From Vitrella brassicaformis (Eukaryota > Sar > Vitrellaceae): a stretch of DNA of 63,282 nt. Numbering within the stretch: position 1 is the first letter of the stretch; every line of letters begins with the position of its first letter. Both the position numbers and the translations under genes were made by a program. This document shows positions 1 through 9,720 of this stretch, in pieces. Below the pieces are notes generated by a model. It was given only the letters and a program-made list of their open reading frames with translations. It was not told where the DNA came from and did no database searches. The stretch is taken from contig CDMY01000276.1 of the NCBI GenBank assembly GCA_001179505.1, forward strand, positions 2,302 through 65,583. The letters are read 5' to 3'.

Positions 1-650
1 TACAGCCATCTACTCTCACCCTGTGGAGGATCGCTGTCGTTGCCCGTTAAGGCAACAGATGAGCCAGAGGGACGGTTCACGAGAAGGAGGGACAGTTCGG
101 AGTGCTCAGGGTTCTCAGCATGCAGTGGCATTACACGGGGGGATCTACCCCAACACACGCAGCCTCTGACACAGGTGCAGCCTTAGCATTTGCGAGCCCG
201 GGAGAATCTCTTTCCTCTCTGCAGTAAGAAGCCCTTGTAAGGGCTGGGTGGCACTGTGAGGGTCGATAGAATGACGAGTTGCGACGGCGTCGTATGCTGC
301 CTCGGGTGAGTGAATGAGCACCGCAGACACACACAACAGGCGAGAAGAGGAGAGCTGCCGACGAAGAGAGGCTCCACGGCATGGAGGGCCCTTGCTTTGA
401 AAGAACTTTGAAGTCGCGAGGACTAAGGCGTTTGTTTGTCTGTTTGTGTGTGCGTTGTTCAAATCCGATTGCGCAGGTGCCTATCGCTCGTGCCAGGTGC
501 TGCCTCTGCAGGCCTGCAAATGCATGGACGAGCGAGCAGATTCCTGTCTGTGTCTTGCTGATCGTTTCGGTGCATGCCTTGGTTCGTTGCTTGCTGTTTG
601 TTTGTTCTCATCATTTCTTGTCAGGTTTGAAGAAGAAGATAGTGAGCAAC
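1..650. other. Upstream region of ABHD17-like gene, no gene recognised
   Basis: No coding exon with recognisable protein features was found here. The last ~270 bases before the ABHD17-like start stay open in the same frame. A pyrimidine-rich tract ending in CAG at about 621-624 could be a 3' splice site of a 5'-UTR intron, so part of this stretch is probably the leader of the following gene. Confidence 0.4.
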
Positions 651-3167
651 ATGGCGTTCTTCCCGCCGCGGCCGCCCGGCTACCGCATCGACGACGGGGC
701 GCCGGGGGGGGGCCACCCGCTGCAGCGAGACTGGGACGGGTCGGTGGTGCAGGTCTTCCTCAGGTCCATCATGCAGCTGCCGATGGGTGGACAGCAGGGC
801 AGCATGCAGCCCATGCCCAAAACCATCGCAGTAGGTAGGGCATCGGCGCATTGATGGCTGGAGGGTTGGATGGTTGGATGTGTGGTGTGTATTTTATGGT
901 ATGGGTGTGTGTGTGTTGGTTGCAGGTAGGATAAGTGTGGATGCGGTGCGGCTGCGGACGGGCGAGGGCAACTACATCTGGGGATTCCACTTCAGGCACC
1001 ACACACCCAAGTACCTACCTGCACACATACACACGTGCCCAGCAGCTGCCAGGGAGGGAGGGAGGGAGGGAGGGAACGGCGTCCATCCACTCGCTCTTGG
1101 CTGCGTGTGGTGTGCAGGAACGGCCAGTGGACGCTGGTCTTCTCTCACGGCAACTCGACGTACGCCACACACACACACACACACACACACATATGCCCTC
1201 GCCCATATGCACGTCTGCCTGCCTGCCTGCCTGTGTGTGCGTGTGCTGTGTGTGCGGCCCACACACAGGGATATAGGGATGATGTTTCAGCACTTCTCGG
1301 ACCTGGCTGAGAATCTGGGGGTGCGTCCGTCCGTCCGCGAGTCGATGGACGCCAGCCAACCAACAAGCGTAGTCTGTGCGTGTGCCGTGTGTGTGTGTGT
1401 GTGTGGCGTGCAGATCCATGTGTTTGCATACGACTACTCGGGGTACGGCTGCAGCACCGGGGAGCCCAGCGAACACGCCCTCTACGCTGGTAGGGGGACT
1501 GGACATACGGGCTGACTGACTGGATCTGGATGGATGGATGGATGGATGGACAGGCACACACACACACACACACACAACCAGCTACCCTTGTGTGTCTGTG
1601 ACGTGACAGATATCGAGGCTGTGTTCCGCCACCTGGTGCACGAGCAGCACATCCCACAGAAATCGCTCATACTGTATGCATGCCCTCCCTGATCATCAAT
1701 CAGCACACACACACATTCTTCGCACATATGGGTGGGTGAAGACCAAAGAGTGTGTGTGTGTGTGTGTTCAGCTACGGCCAGTCAGTCGGCTCCGCCCCTA
1801 CGATAGACTTGGCCTCTCGGGAGGAGGTTGGAGGTCCGCCAGCACACAGCAGACAGCACACGGCACACGGCATGTCTTCTGTGCCTGTACGTGTGTAAGT
1901 GTGTAAGTGTGTGTGTGTGTGTGTATGCAGGTGTGGTGATCCACAGCGGCATGAAGAGCGGCCTGTCGGTGTTGAGGAAGGTCAGCCACACACACCACAC
2001 ACCACACACACACACTCATCCATCCATCCATCCATTGATTGATTGATTGATTGATCAGGGCATGGGCAACGCCCCTTGGTTCGACGCGTTCAAGAACGTC
2101 AATAAGATCCGCAAGGTCAGGTGGCCAGACAGACAAAGAGACAGACAGCCTGACTGACCTACACATCACAGTGTCTGTGTGTGTGTCTGTGTGTGTGTCT
2201 GTGTGTGTGTCTGTGTGTTTTGCAGGTGATGTGTCCGGTGTTCGTCATGCACGGCATGAACGATTCAGAAGTGCGTTGCGAGCACGGCGAGGTACTACAG
2301 TAGGCACACCCAGACGGACAGACGCCCACACGCACGATTGATCACTCTACAAACCAACCGTGCGATGGTATCAGGCCCTTGCAGAGGCCGCCATGTGCAA
2401 GTTCCCTCCCTGGTGGGTCTTCGGAGCCGGCCACAACGACATAGAGGTCGGCCATTTCACCACACCACATACCAAGCCCCAACACCCACACGGGCTCTTG
2501 CCATTGTTCTTGAATCATTTCATTCCTGCAGGTGGTGTCCCGGTCGCTGTACTTCAAGAAGCTGACCGAGTTCATCCAGCACATCAACAAGCTCGCCCAC
2601 ACACACAGCTACACCTACGCCCACTCCTACACCCACCCTGTCCACGGACACGGACACCCCCATGGGCACCCAACCGCCGCAACCGCCTCGGCATCACGGC
2701 TCACCGTCCCCGGGGACCAGTACCAGCACCACCAGCAGCACGCACACGCCTACCACCCCCCATCGCACCCACACCCACACCAGCACCCTCATGCACAGAT
2801 GCCGGTGCACGTGAACGTGGTGCTCCGCACCCCCCATATGGCGACCACCAACACGACCACGTCTGTGGTGGGCGACATGGCGACAGCGGCCAGCAGCGGG
2901 GGGTTCAGCAGCCTCTGGGGCAGCGCGGCGGGGGCGGGGGGCGGCATGATGGCCACCATGGCCACCATGGGCATCATGTCGGCTTCTGCTTCGGGCACGA
3001 ACCTCTCCAGATGGGCCGGGTCAGTGAGTGAGCGAGAATGGGCATCATGTAGATCGTATCGTTGTGATTTGTGTTGTGTTGTGGGGTGTCCGTGCAGGCA
3101 GCAGCAGCAGCAGCAGCATGATGGGCGGGCGTCGGCTTACCATGACCACTACATGCGCCTCCAGTGA
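651..3167 (+). CDS. ABHD17: ABHD17-like serine hydrolase (protein depalmitoylase family)
   Basis: An alpha/beta-hydrolase of about 455 aa in 13 exons: 651-834, 926-1010, 1118-1159, 1269-1320, 1414-1489, 1610-1673, 1772-1833, 1931-1980, 2059-2115, 2226-2291, 2375-2446, 2532-3019 and 3098-3167. All junctions keep phase. Seen in the translation: the HGNSTDIG oxyanion-loop signature, DYSGYGCSTG, the nucleophile elbow GQSVGS (catalytic Ser), the acid in HGMNDSEV and the catalytic His in GAGHNDIE. This order and wording match the ABHD17/FAM108 family, whose animal members remove palmitate from membrane proteins such as Ras. Beyond the hydrolase core, the last 190 residues are a His-, Ala- and Met-rich low-complexity tail not typical of animal ABHD17. 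The Cys-rich N-terminal palmitoylation motif of animal members was not seen; the N-terminus is Pro-rich instead. The start ATG follows an in-frame open leader, so an upstream start cannot be excluded. Confidence 0.9.
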
Positions 3168-4333
3168 GTGAGCTTGTGAGCTGCCGCACCCCGGTGCGTG
3201 TGCCTTTATACCAACCATAGCTATATCTATTCGATGAATGGATGGATGGATGGATGGCTGTGTGTGCGTGTGCGTGTGTGTCCATCCGCGGGCACGCACC
3301 AACACGTTTTATATATTCCGCTCGTCCGCTCGCTGTGTGGGCGTGGCGTCGTCTGCGTAAGTGTGAGTGTGAGTGTCAGTGTGTGTAATGGTACCTAATT
3401 CGTCAGATAAGTGAGTGGATTGGTATGTCGATGGATGGGGGGTATATATGTGGGTGGGTGGGCAATGAACACCCAGCACCTCCTCGTTCGTTCGTGTGTG
3501 ACCTTTTGTCGGAATTCGCGCACACACACATACACATACGCCCTTTGACCGCATGTGTGTATGCGCCTGACTACTCACTTTCTCATTCGGCCATCCATCC
3601 ATTCCATTCACACCTTTACATGCCCATTCACCCGACCGGATGAGTTACCAGCTAAGGGTTTTGACAGTGTCTGCAGCAGGCACCCGCCCCGCCCCTTCAA
3701 CTGTCGGCCGACATATAAGTGTCCACAGAGAGAGAGAGAGAGAGATGGATGGATGGAGAGAGAGAGAGAGGATCTGACTGACGTGTCTGTCGGTTTGTTG
3801 GTGTCTGTCTGTTGGTTGGTTATGCGGGTCAATCAGTCAGTACTGAGCGAGCGGTGGCCGTGGATAGATGGCTGGCTGGCTGGAAGGATGACCTGTAGAT
3901 AATGATGGGTGGACGGACGGATGAACGGATGCGTGTGCGCTAAATGCATGCAAGAGGGGGGGCCGACCAGGCAGGCAGACATGCGGACAGGCAGGAAGCT
4001 CATTGAACTACTCGGTCTAGACCAACCAACCAACCAACCAACCATTTGTCATGTCAATGAGTCCAACCAATCCCCCATCAATGGCATGCAATCCACCCAC
4101 GCCGCGCCATGCAGAGAGGCAGAAATCGCGGAGCAAAGCGCTATGGACTACGTATATCTATCTAATCTATAAATATGCGTGTGTGTGTCCATCGGCACGG
4201 CAGCAGTCCCCCCAGCACGCAGCAAAGACCGAAACCGCTGGCTGAAGCAGGGCCCTCACTCATATACAGAAAAAAATAAATACCCATATATTCTCTCTCG
4301 TTCCTTTGGGTCGTCCGTTGGTTTGGTTTGGTT
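3168..4333. other. Convergent intergenic region with simple repeats
   Basis: Lies between the 3' ends of the ABHD17-like gene and the HAD gene. It holds (TGGA)n around 3237-3256, GAGAGA tracts around 3728-3770 and CCAA repeats near 4022-4043. No exon-like reading with splice borders was found. Confidence 0.6.
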
Positions 4334-4392
4334 TCACACGGGGGTAGGCAGGCCAAAGAGGGCAGGGATATCCTCAAGCGAATTGACACTGA

Positions 4393-4429
<37 letters not shown>

Positions 4430-5838
4430 CAGAAGACACAGATCGGTCAAAGCATCTTCTTCGCCCATGCGACGCGATGCACCTGACGAAATTATTGACG
4501 GCACTGTTTGTGTCGCTCTTGGGCTGCCTGCCCTTGTTGTTGACCAGCACGCCGCTCCACCCCGCCTACCGAAGACACACGCACACACACACACACACAC
4601 ACAACACACAGGCGTGTCAATCCAGTCACCTACCTCGGCACCCCCCTGCACCCACCTGTGTGGCGCCCACAATGTCCCTCTCGAATGAGTCGCCGATGTG
4701 CACGTGTGTCGTGCGGTCCACACCCACACACGACGACGACGATGGAGAGGCCGGCTCGCCCTCTTTGGTCCACTGCTGCCGCACACGCCGGGCCTCCTCA
4801 ACGGCCGACTGGAATATCTGGGGGTGCGGCTTCTCGACGCCCTGCTCCCGCGACAGCAGCACGAAGTCAAAGTACTGCAGTAGGCCGAAACGCGCTAGTG
4901 CCTCGGTTGCCCTCTCGTCAAAATTGCTGATCACGCCCATGACGGGCCGCTCGTCTGCTCCAAGCGATCCGCGCCACGAGCTGACCGACAGACACACCCC
5001 CACCCCCACATACGAAACGTGCGGGCGCACGCACATTGGCGGCACCCCACCCACCTGAGTGCTTGTAGCACCTCGTGTGTGTTGGGGAGGAGGGCCCAGC
5101 CCCTCTCTCCCACAAACACGTCGTAGTAGAGATCCGCAAACACGCGGTCGAAGTAGCCGCTGCTGCCGCCGTCCTCATGCTGCAGGAGGGCCGGGTCGAC
5201 GCCCCCATGGATGTACGTGTGCCGCACGACGTCTCTCCACCACTCCACCGACGACAGGTTGGTCGCCGCGCCAAACGCAGGATGCTCCGCAGACCTAAAG
5301 GGAGGGAGACAGACAACAGACAAAAGAAACAGAGGTCCAGAAACATACAGACTTTGCCACCGTCCCTCCCTCCCTCCCTCCCTCCCTCCCTCCCTTCTCA
5401 CTTTGCCTTATAGGCCTTCATGAACGCGGTGGTGAGGGCGTCAGCGTCGAGCTCTTCTAGATGCCTTTCCCATCCCGAGCCCTCGGGCAGATGCTCGCGC
5501 AGGGCGAGGAGGTAGCTCTCGCCGACAGGGATGCGCGGCGTGAACAGCGTGCCCGTCACGTCGAGTGTTACCAGGGAGGGCCGGGGAAACCGCACAGAAG
5601 ACGCCACATCTGTGGTGGCGCTATGGCTGGACGTCGATGACATCATTGTGACGCGATGACGGGTGGACGGTCTAGTAGACGGTCGGGGGTTCCTGAAGGC
5701 AGCTGTTGGCTGCCATTCTTGGCGCGTGACGGCTCGGACGGACGACAGATGCTGGTGGCAAGGGCCAGATGAAGCGATGAGGCTGAGCGAGAGACCGATT
5801 GACAGCCGCAGCCGGTTGCGAGATGGCAACTGATTCAT
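4334..5838 (-). CDS. HAD-superfamily hydrolase, HDHD3-like, with N-terminal leader
   Basis: Five exons on the minus strand (5402-5838, 5055-5294, 4656-4980, 4483-4565, 4334-4388) join in phase to 379 aa. All four HAD motifs are visible: motif I LDVTGTLF (nucleophile Asp), motif II VISNFD, motif III Lys in GVEKPHP, and motif IV HIGDSFERD with the metal-binding acids. The alpha-helical cap lies between motifs I and II, as in the HDHD3/2-haloacid dehalogenase-like group. These enzymes hydrolyse phosphate monoesters; the substrate cannot be predicted here. The first ~60 residues precede the enzyme core. They begin basic, include a hydrophobic stretch (LSIGLSLSLIASSG) and then become Ser/Arg/Thr-rich, as in a signal or bipartite organelle leader. 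A downstream Met near 5640 would give a leaderless protein. The second Asp of the usual DxDGT motif is Thr (DVTGT), as also happens in some HDHD3 relatives. Confidence 0.85.
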
Positions 5839-5936
5839 CAATCAGTGATGCCTGAGGAGAGAGTGGTTTCACGGAATTTTCAAACCCTACACCCCTCATA
5901 CCCTTCTCGCTGAATAACTCCTCACTTGCAATCACC

Positions 5937-7019
5937 ATGCTTGAGGCCAAAGAGGGCGGCTCGAGCTCGAATGCTGCTCCTCGAGATCTTCCATCTGCTG
6001 CGGCGAAACCGGGTGACCGCGGAGGCCTGATCCGCCTGGCCATCAGTGACCTCTATCAGGAGCTGCAAGTGAGCCTGGCGGAAGCCTGCACCGCACACAT
6101 GAACACACCAACGCACCGTCGATGGATGTGTGTGTTGTGTGTGTGTTGTGTGTGTCCTGTCTGGTCTGTCTGATCTGGTCTGGTGCAGTGTTGTCTGGCG
6201 TTGGCCTTGTACGAGGCCCCTCCCCTCTCCCTCCCCACCATCACCTCACCCGAGGCCCTCCAGAAAGTCGACAGAATCCTCACACAGCCCCTGCAGCAAC
6301 AGCAGCCATCGACAGCACCACCACTAGCAGCAGCAGCAGCAGCAGCTGGGGACACCACCCAGCAGCAGCAGCAACAGCAGCAAGGTTCATCGGCAGACCA
6401 GCCGAGGGGGCCGCTGCGGCCAAGCCGAAGCCGAAGCCAAAGGTCAAGGTCAAGACCACCAGGGCCTCCGGCAAGGGGCGCGGCAAGAAGAAGTTATCCA
6501 AGAAGGATCGCGAGAAGGAGAGAGAGCTGCAGAAGGAGCGGCAAAGGGAGAGGGAGAGGGAGCTGGAGAGGGTCCGTGACAAGGAGAGGCGGCGCAGGGA
6601 ACGGGAGAGAGACAAGGCGGCCAGTGGGCTCTCCCGTGAGTCGCTGGAGCGGATGATGGACGAGGAGCGGACGAGGCTGCGCAACGGCCGCGAGATGGCC
6701 GATGTGTTCGACGGTGCGGTGGAGGAGAGGGTGCGGCGGCTGACGGGCCACTACACCAAGCTGAGGCGGTTCATCTGTGGCGGAGAGGATCCCATGATGC
6801 CGCCCTTGCCCACCAACCTCAAGAAAGAGGTACACACGTGGGCAGCTGGCACGGCACGAGTGTGTGGCGTATGTGTGTGTGTGTGTGTGTGTGTGGTTTC
6901 AGTCTGCTTACGCTAGGGAGGTTGCGGAGCTTCAGCAGGCCAGCGCCTTCCTCGACCAACAGCTGCTGGTGCTTCAGCGATCTGACGGTGCGCTACGCTG
7001 GCTGGGCACAGCACAGTAG
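5937..7019 (+). pseudogene. Family-3 gene, copy A: Lys/Arg-rich charged protein, frameshifted
   Basis: Exons 5937-6068, 6189-6829 and 6903-7019 correspond to the intact copy B at 26459-27484. The N-terminal part (…GLIRLAISDLYQELQ, then CLALALYEAPP and a Gln-rich segment) is in one frame. The downstream basic coiled region (KKLSKKDREKEREL…), the RRLTGHYTKLRRFICGG segment and the C-terminal EVAELQQASAFLDQQ are in another. The switch follows a 13-nt deletion just after the Gln tract (near 6403-6410) relative to copy B. I therefore call it a frameshifted copy; an unrecognised splice that restores frame is the alternative. The family is not one I recognise. The start shown is upstream of the Met used in copy B because this copy has a longer open N-terminus (about 21 extra residues). 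Confidence 0.6.
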
Positions 7020-7886
7020 AGCATAGTAGATAGAAATGGTACCTCCCTCTCTCTCTGTGTCTGTGTTGTGTCGATGTGTGTGCCTGAAGGTGAGTTGCGT
7101 GGCACCGTTGAGTGCGGTCTTCGGTGGGCGGTGGGCGGGGAGCTGACGCGACAGGGGGCGACGGTGGCGATGGGCGGAATGGGTCGTGGAGAGGGCCATG
7201 GGGGGGCAGATGACCAGGGCATGCTGACGAATGGCGTCGGCTGATCTATGCGATACATGCTGTGTGTGTGTGTGTGTGTGAGTATGGAGAGACAGACCGA
7301 CCGACACACTCGATGAGCGTGTTTGTGTGGGAGCATGTCGAGTATATAGGATATGTGTGCGTGTCGACTGTGAAAGCTACACACGTCATTGTGACGAGAA
7401 TGTGGTGAGGACTGACGTACATTTGTGTGTTTTAAAGACGGATGTGTGTGTGTTTCCTTCATTCGTTTAGGTGACCATCGTCCATCAGATCGGTCCGCCA
7501 ATATAGACAAGAAATGTATGTGTCTACAGACGCACAGACAGACAGACAGGCAGGGAGGCAGACACCGCCAGACAGAGAAGCGGACACCACCCCACACACG
7601 CATCTACGCATCAATCCGCTCGTCCCTCCCTCCCGCATCAGTCCACCCCTAGCCCTTTGTCATGCACACATCCATCCAGCCGGCCCCACCCCACCTCATC
7701 CGCACAAGCCATGGAAGTATCTTAAAATACACACACCCAGCGAGCAAACGGACGAGCAAACACGTATATATGCACATACACCTACACACCCTTCTCTCCC
7801 TCGATTGGTTCTTCTACAGCTAAAAGCGATCGGCCAGTGGTGTGTCAGTCAGTCCTTGGCCTGATTGATGTATTAGGGTTTAGGGT
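7020..7886. other. Convergent intergenic region, partly duplicated
   Basis: The first ~500 bases repeat, inverted, at about 25968-26458. The conserved flank includes a (TG)n tract. The remaining ~370 bases have no counterpart in the other arm and contain CAGA repeats and CACA tracts. No exon was found. Confidence 0.6.
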
Positions 7887-7892
7887 TTAGAC
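7870..7892 (+). repeat. Interstitial telomere-like TTTAGGG tract
   Basis: About two and a half units of the plant/alveolate-type telomere heptamer TTTAGGG are visible. The tract sits inside the non-homologous segment between the duplication arms, and the stop codon of family-4 copy A falls inside it. Confidence 0.75.
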
Positions 7893-8651
7893 CTCGCAAG
7901 AGCACTCGTTACGGAAATCACTCCAGAGGCAATATGAGTACACGTTAGGACCCGTGCAGGCGTGGTCATGGCGGTCCGCCTTGCAGGCCTCTGGGGGTTT
8001 GAGCGTTCCGCAGTCGAAGCTTTCCTCAGGTGAAAGCATACAGACATACAGTGAGGGAATACAAAAGAACAGAGGTATCCATTGCATACGCACACACATA
8101 CCCGTGCTGCTGAAATTGTTGATGGCTTGGAGGGCGTTTGCGGCCATCGTGCTGGACGCCTGGCTCATCTGGCTGGACGCATCCATCATGCTCTTGGCCT
8201 GCTGCACGTTCTGCTGCACGAGCGACAGATGGCCAGAGACACCTGCACACACACATTGCACACACCAGGCAGCAACACAGATCCATCCATCCATCCATCC
8301 ATCCATGCCACCACGGGCGCAGTGCATTCATCTCCCTCGCATCTGTGTGAGCCGTGCATGTGTGTGTGCCGCACACACCGTTGTTGCTGTGGGTGGCGGC
8401 GGTCTGCAGGCGGGAGATCTCGTTAGTGCGACCCACAAACGACGCACCTGCACACAGCGGACAGCACACAGCGGACAAGTAGAACAGCCACATATGGCTC
8501 AGGAGTGATGTATACGCCATAGATCTGGTCAGATGCACCCACCAGTGTAGCAGTCCTCGCCCTAGCAGTAGTTGCTGTACATGGCCGAGGCCACAGCTAC
8601 GGAACAGACGGCCGCCAAGGCGATGAGGAGCGCATACGAGGGACCCTTCAT
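7887..8651 (-). pseudogene. Family-4 gene, copy A: secreted Cys-rich protein with in-frame TAG
   Basis: Minus-strand exons about 8543-8651, 8379-8447 and 8102-8242, plus a last exon ending at 7887. The N-terminus is a textbook signal peptide (MKGPSYALLIALAAVC then VAVASA). The body has a helical stretch (VQQNVQQAKSMMDASSQMSQ) and a C-terminal domain with seven Cys, including CLWSDFRNECSCEV. An in-frame TAG follows SNYC in exon 1 and is shared with copy B. A weak alternative donor inside the signal peptide (after GCCGTCT) would skip it and join in phase. The last exon differs completely from copy B. The junction of exons 3 and 4 is only in frame with a GT donor slightly downstream of the expected one. 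Pseudogene, readthrough or an unrecognised splice are all possible; function unknown. Confidence 0.5.
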
Positions 8652-8840
8652 CGCTGCCAGCAACCAAATCGAAAACGCTCTTTCTCGGAACAGACGCAGA
8701 AAGCGCGAAACACTTGCCGAGATGCCAGGGCACCGCGATCCTCCCCTCAAATCCGATCACATCCACATGCATTTGGATTGAGGACATTTGGATTGAGGAC
8801 ATCGGAGCGGTTGAGGACATCGGGGGAGAGATCGCCATAA

Positions 8841-8972
8841 AGCTCGCACTGCTCGAAGGAAGCACCGTCTCGAAGGAAGGCTGCTCGTCAGGAAGGTAGG
8901 CACGCAGCGTGCAGCACAGGTGTTGGCAGCAGCAGCGAGATCTCACAAGAATGCACTGTTTTGTCCCCCCCA
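8841..8972 (+). promoter_or_regulatory. Leader cassette copy A (AGCTCGCA motif, first exon, conserved intron)
   Basis: AGCTCGCA at 8841-8848 is followed by a short variable exon ending AAG, then a 77-nt GT-AG intron at 8896-8972. The same intron recurs at 24041-24118(-), 27587-27660(-) and 37139-37209(+). It directly precedes family-5 copy A and is divergent to family-4 copy A. Confidence 0.65.
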
Positions 8973-9720
8973 GATGGATTCTTCAGTGATGTCATCGCCG
9001 TCCTCTCTGCTGGTGCTCACTCTACTCTCGAGGAGGCCAGCGACCTCATTGTCGACGCCGAACGGTCGCTCTCATCTCATCTGCGACACACGCTCGAGAC
9101 CACACAGCGCGGCACACACGAGTCCATCCGGCGGCTCCACGGCCTCCTGACGGCACTCATCGACAATGCTTCCACGCCGCTTGGCGTGTCGGTGGCGGCC
9201 AATGTGCTGATGCTGTGGATGAGTGCCGGCTTGGTGCGGGAGGTGCGGTGCATTCGGGCGGCGACCGAATCTGCGGCCAAGTCAGCCCAGGCCGCTGCCG
9301 AGGCGGCACAGGGAGCACAGGTGGCCGCAAGCAACGTCCAGGTGTGCTGCTGTATTCAGTGACAGACAGCAGTTAATTAAGGCGGGCAGTGTGTCAGGCA
9401 GGGAGTGGGCCACGCGTGTGTGAGTACTGCACGGTGCCGCCTGCGTGGCTTTATGTCTCTGTGTGAGAGTGGCCGGTGTGATGTACAATAGATTGCGATG
9501 AACAGACAGCCTTCTGTCGACGGCGGTGGCCGACTTAGAGGTAGTGAGGGAGGGACGAAGTGCGTGTGTTGGACCCGCTCAGCGCTTCACATGGGTTCGA
9601 ACATCAATGCCATCCCTGCGTTGCGTTCACCTGATGGCTCTCGTCACGGTACCCGCATCTTTCACCAGCACCAGCTCCATGTGCACAGTATAAAAGGCAT
9701 TAGGTCGGACTCCGCGCGTG
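8885..9720 (+). repeat. Direct duplication unit (family-5 with 3' flank), copy 1
   Basis: Matches about 37130-37960 in the same orientation, including the leader intron, the coding part and ~350 bases of 3' flank ending near a TATA-like AGTATAAAAGGC. Differences are small indels and substitutions. Limits set by eye. Confidence 0.85.
8973..9361 (+). pseudogene. Family-5 gene, copy A, frameshifted near its start
   Basis: Nearly identical to family-5 copy C (37240-37626) from the start Met to the terminal CIQ. Relative to copy C it carries a 5-nt insertion after CTCACTCT (near 9021). The open frame DLIVDAERSLSSHL…VAASNVQ is therefore not connected to the ATG at 8973. That frame could only be reached from the preceding leader exon, in which I find no in-frame ATG. 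The protein segment is helical, with a hydrophobic VSVAANVLMLWMSAG and an Ala/Gln-rich C-terminus. Function unknown. Confidence 0.55.

Larger units (their letters stand above)
5975..9010 (+). repeat. Segmental inverted duplication, left arm
   Basis: This arm matches the reverse complement of about 23975-27500 in the order family-3, family-4, divergent promoter, family-5. Similarity is strong across the family-3 gene and its 3' flank (to about 7518) and again from about 8100 to 9010. The segment 7520-8100 does not match the other arm. Limits were set by eye. Confidence 0.85.

Noticed and set aside
1160-1190. Long (CA)n/(TG)n open frames on both strands as genes
   Set aside because: They arise from dinucleotide repeats inside introns and give HTHTHT or VCVCVC translations with no other protein features.
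5360-5395. CTCC/GGAG arrays as regulatory elements
   Set aside because: They lie inside predicted introns and look like ordinary microsatellites.
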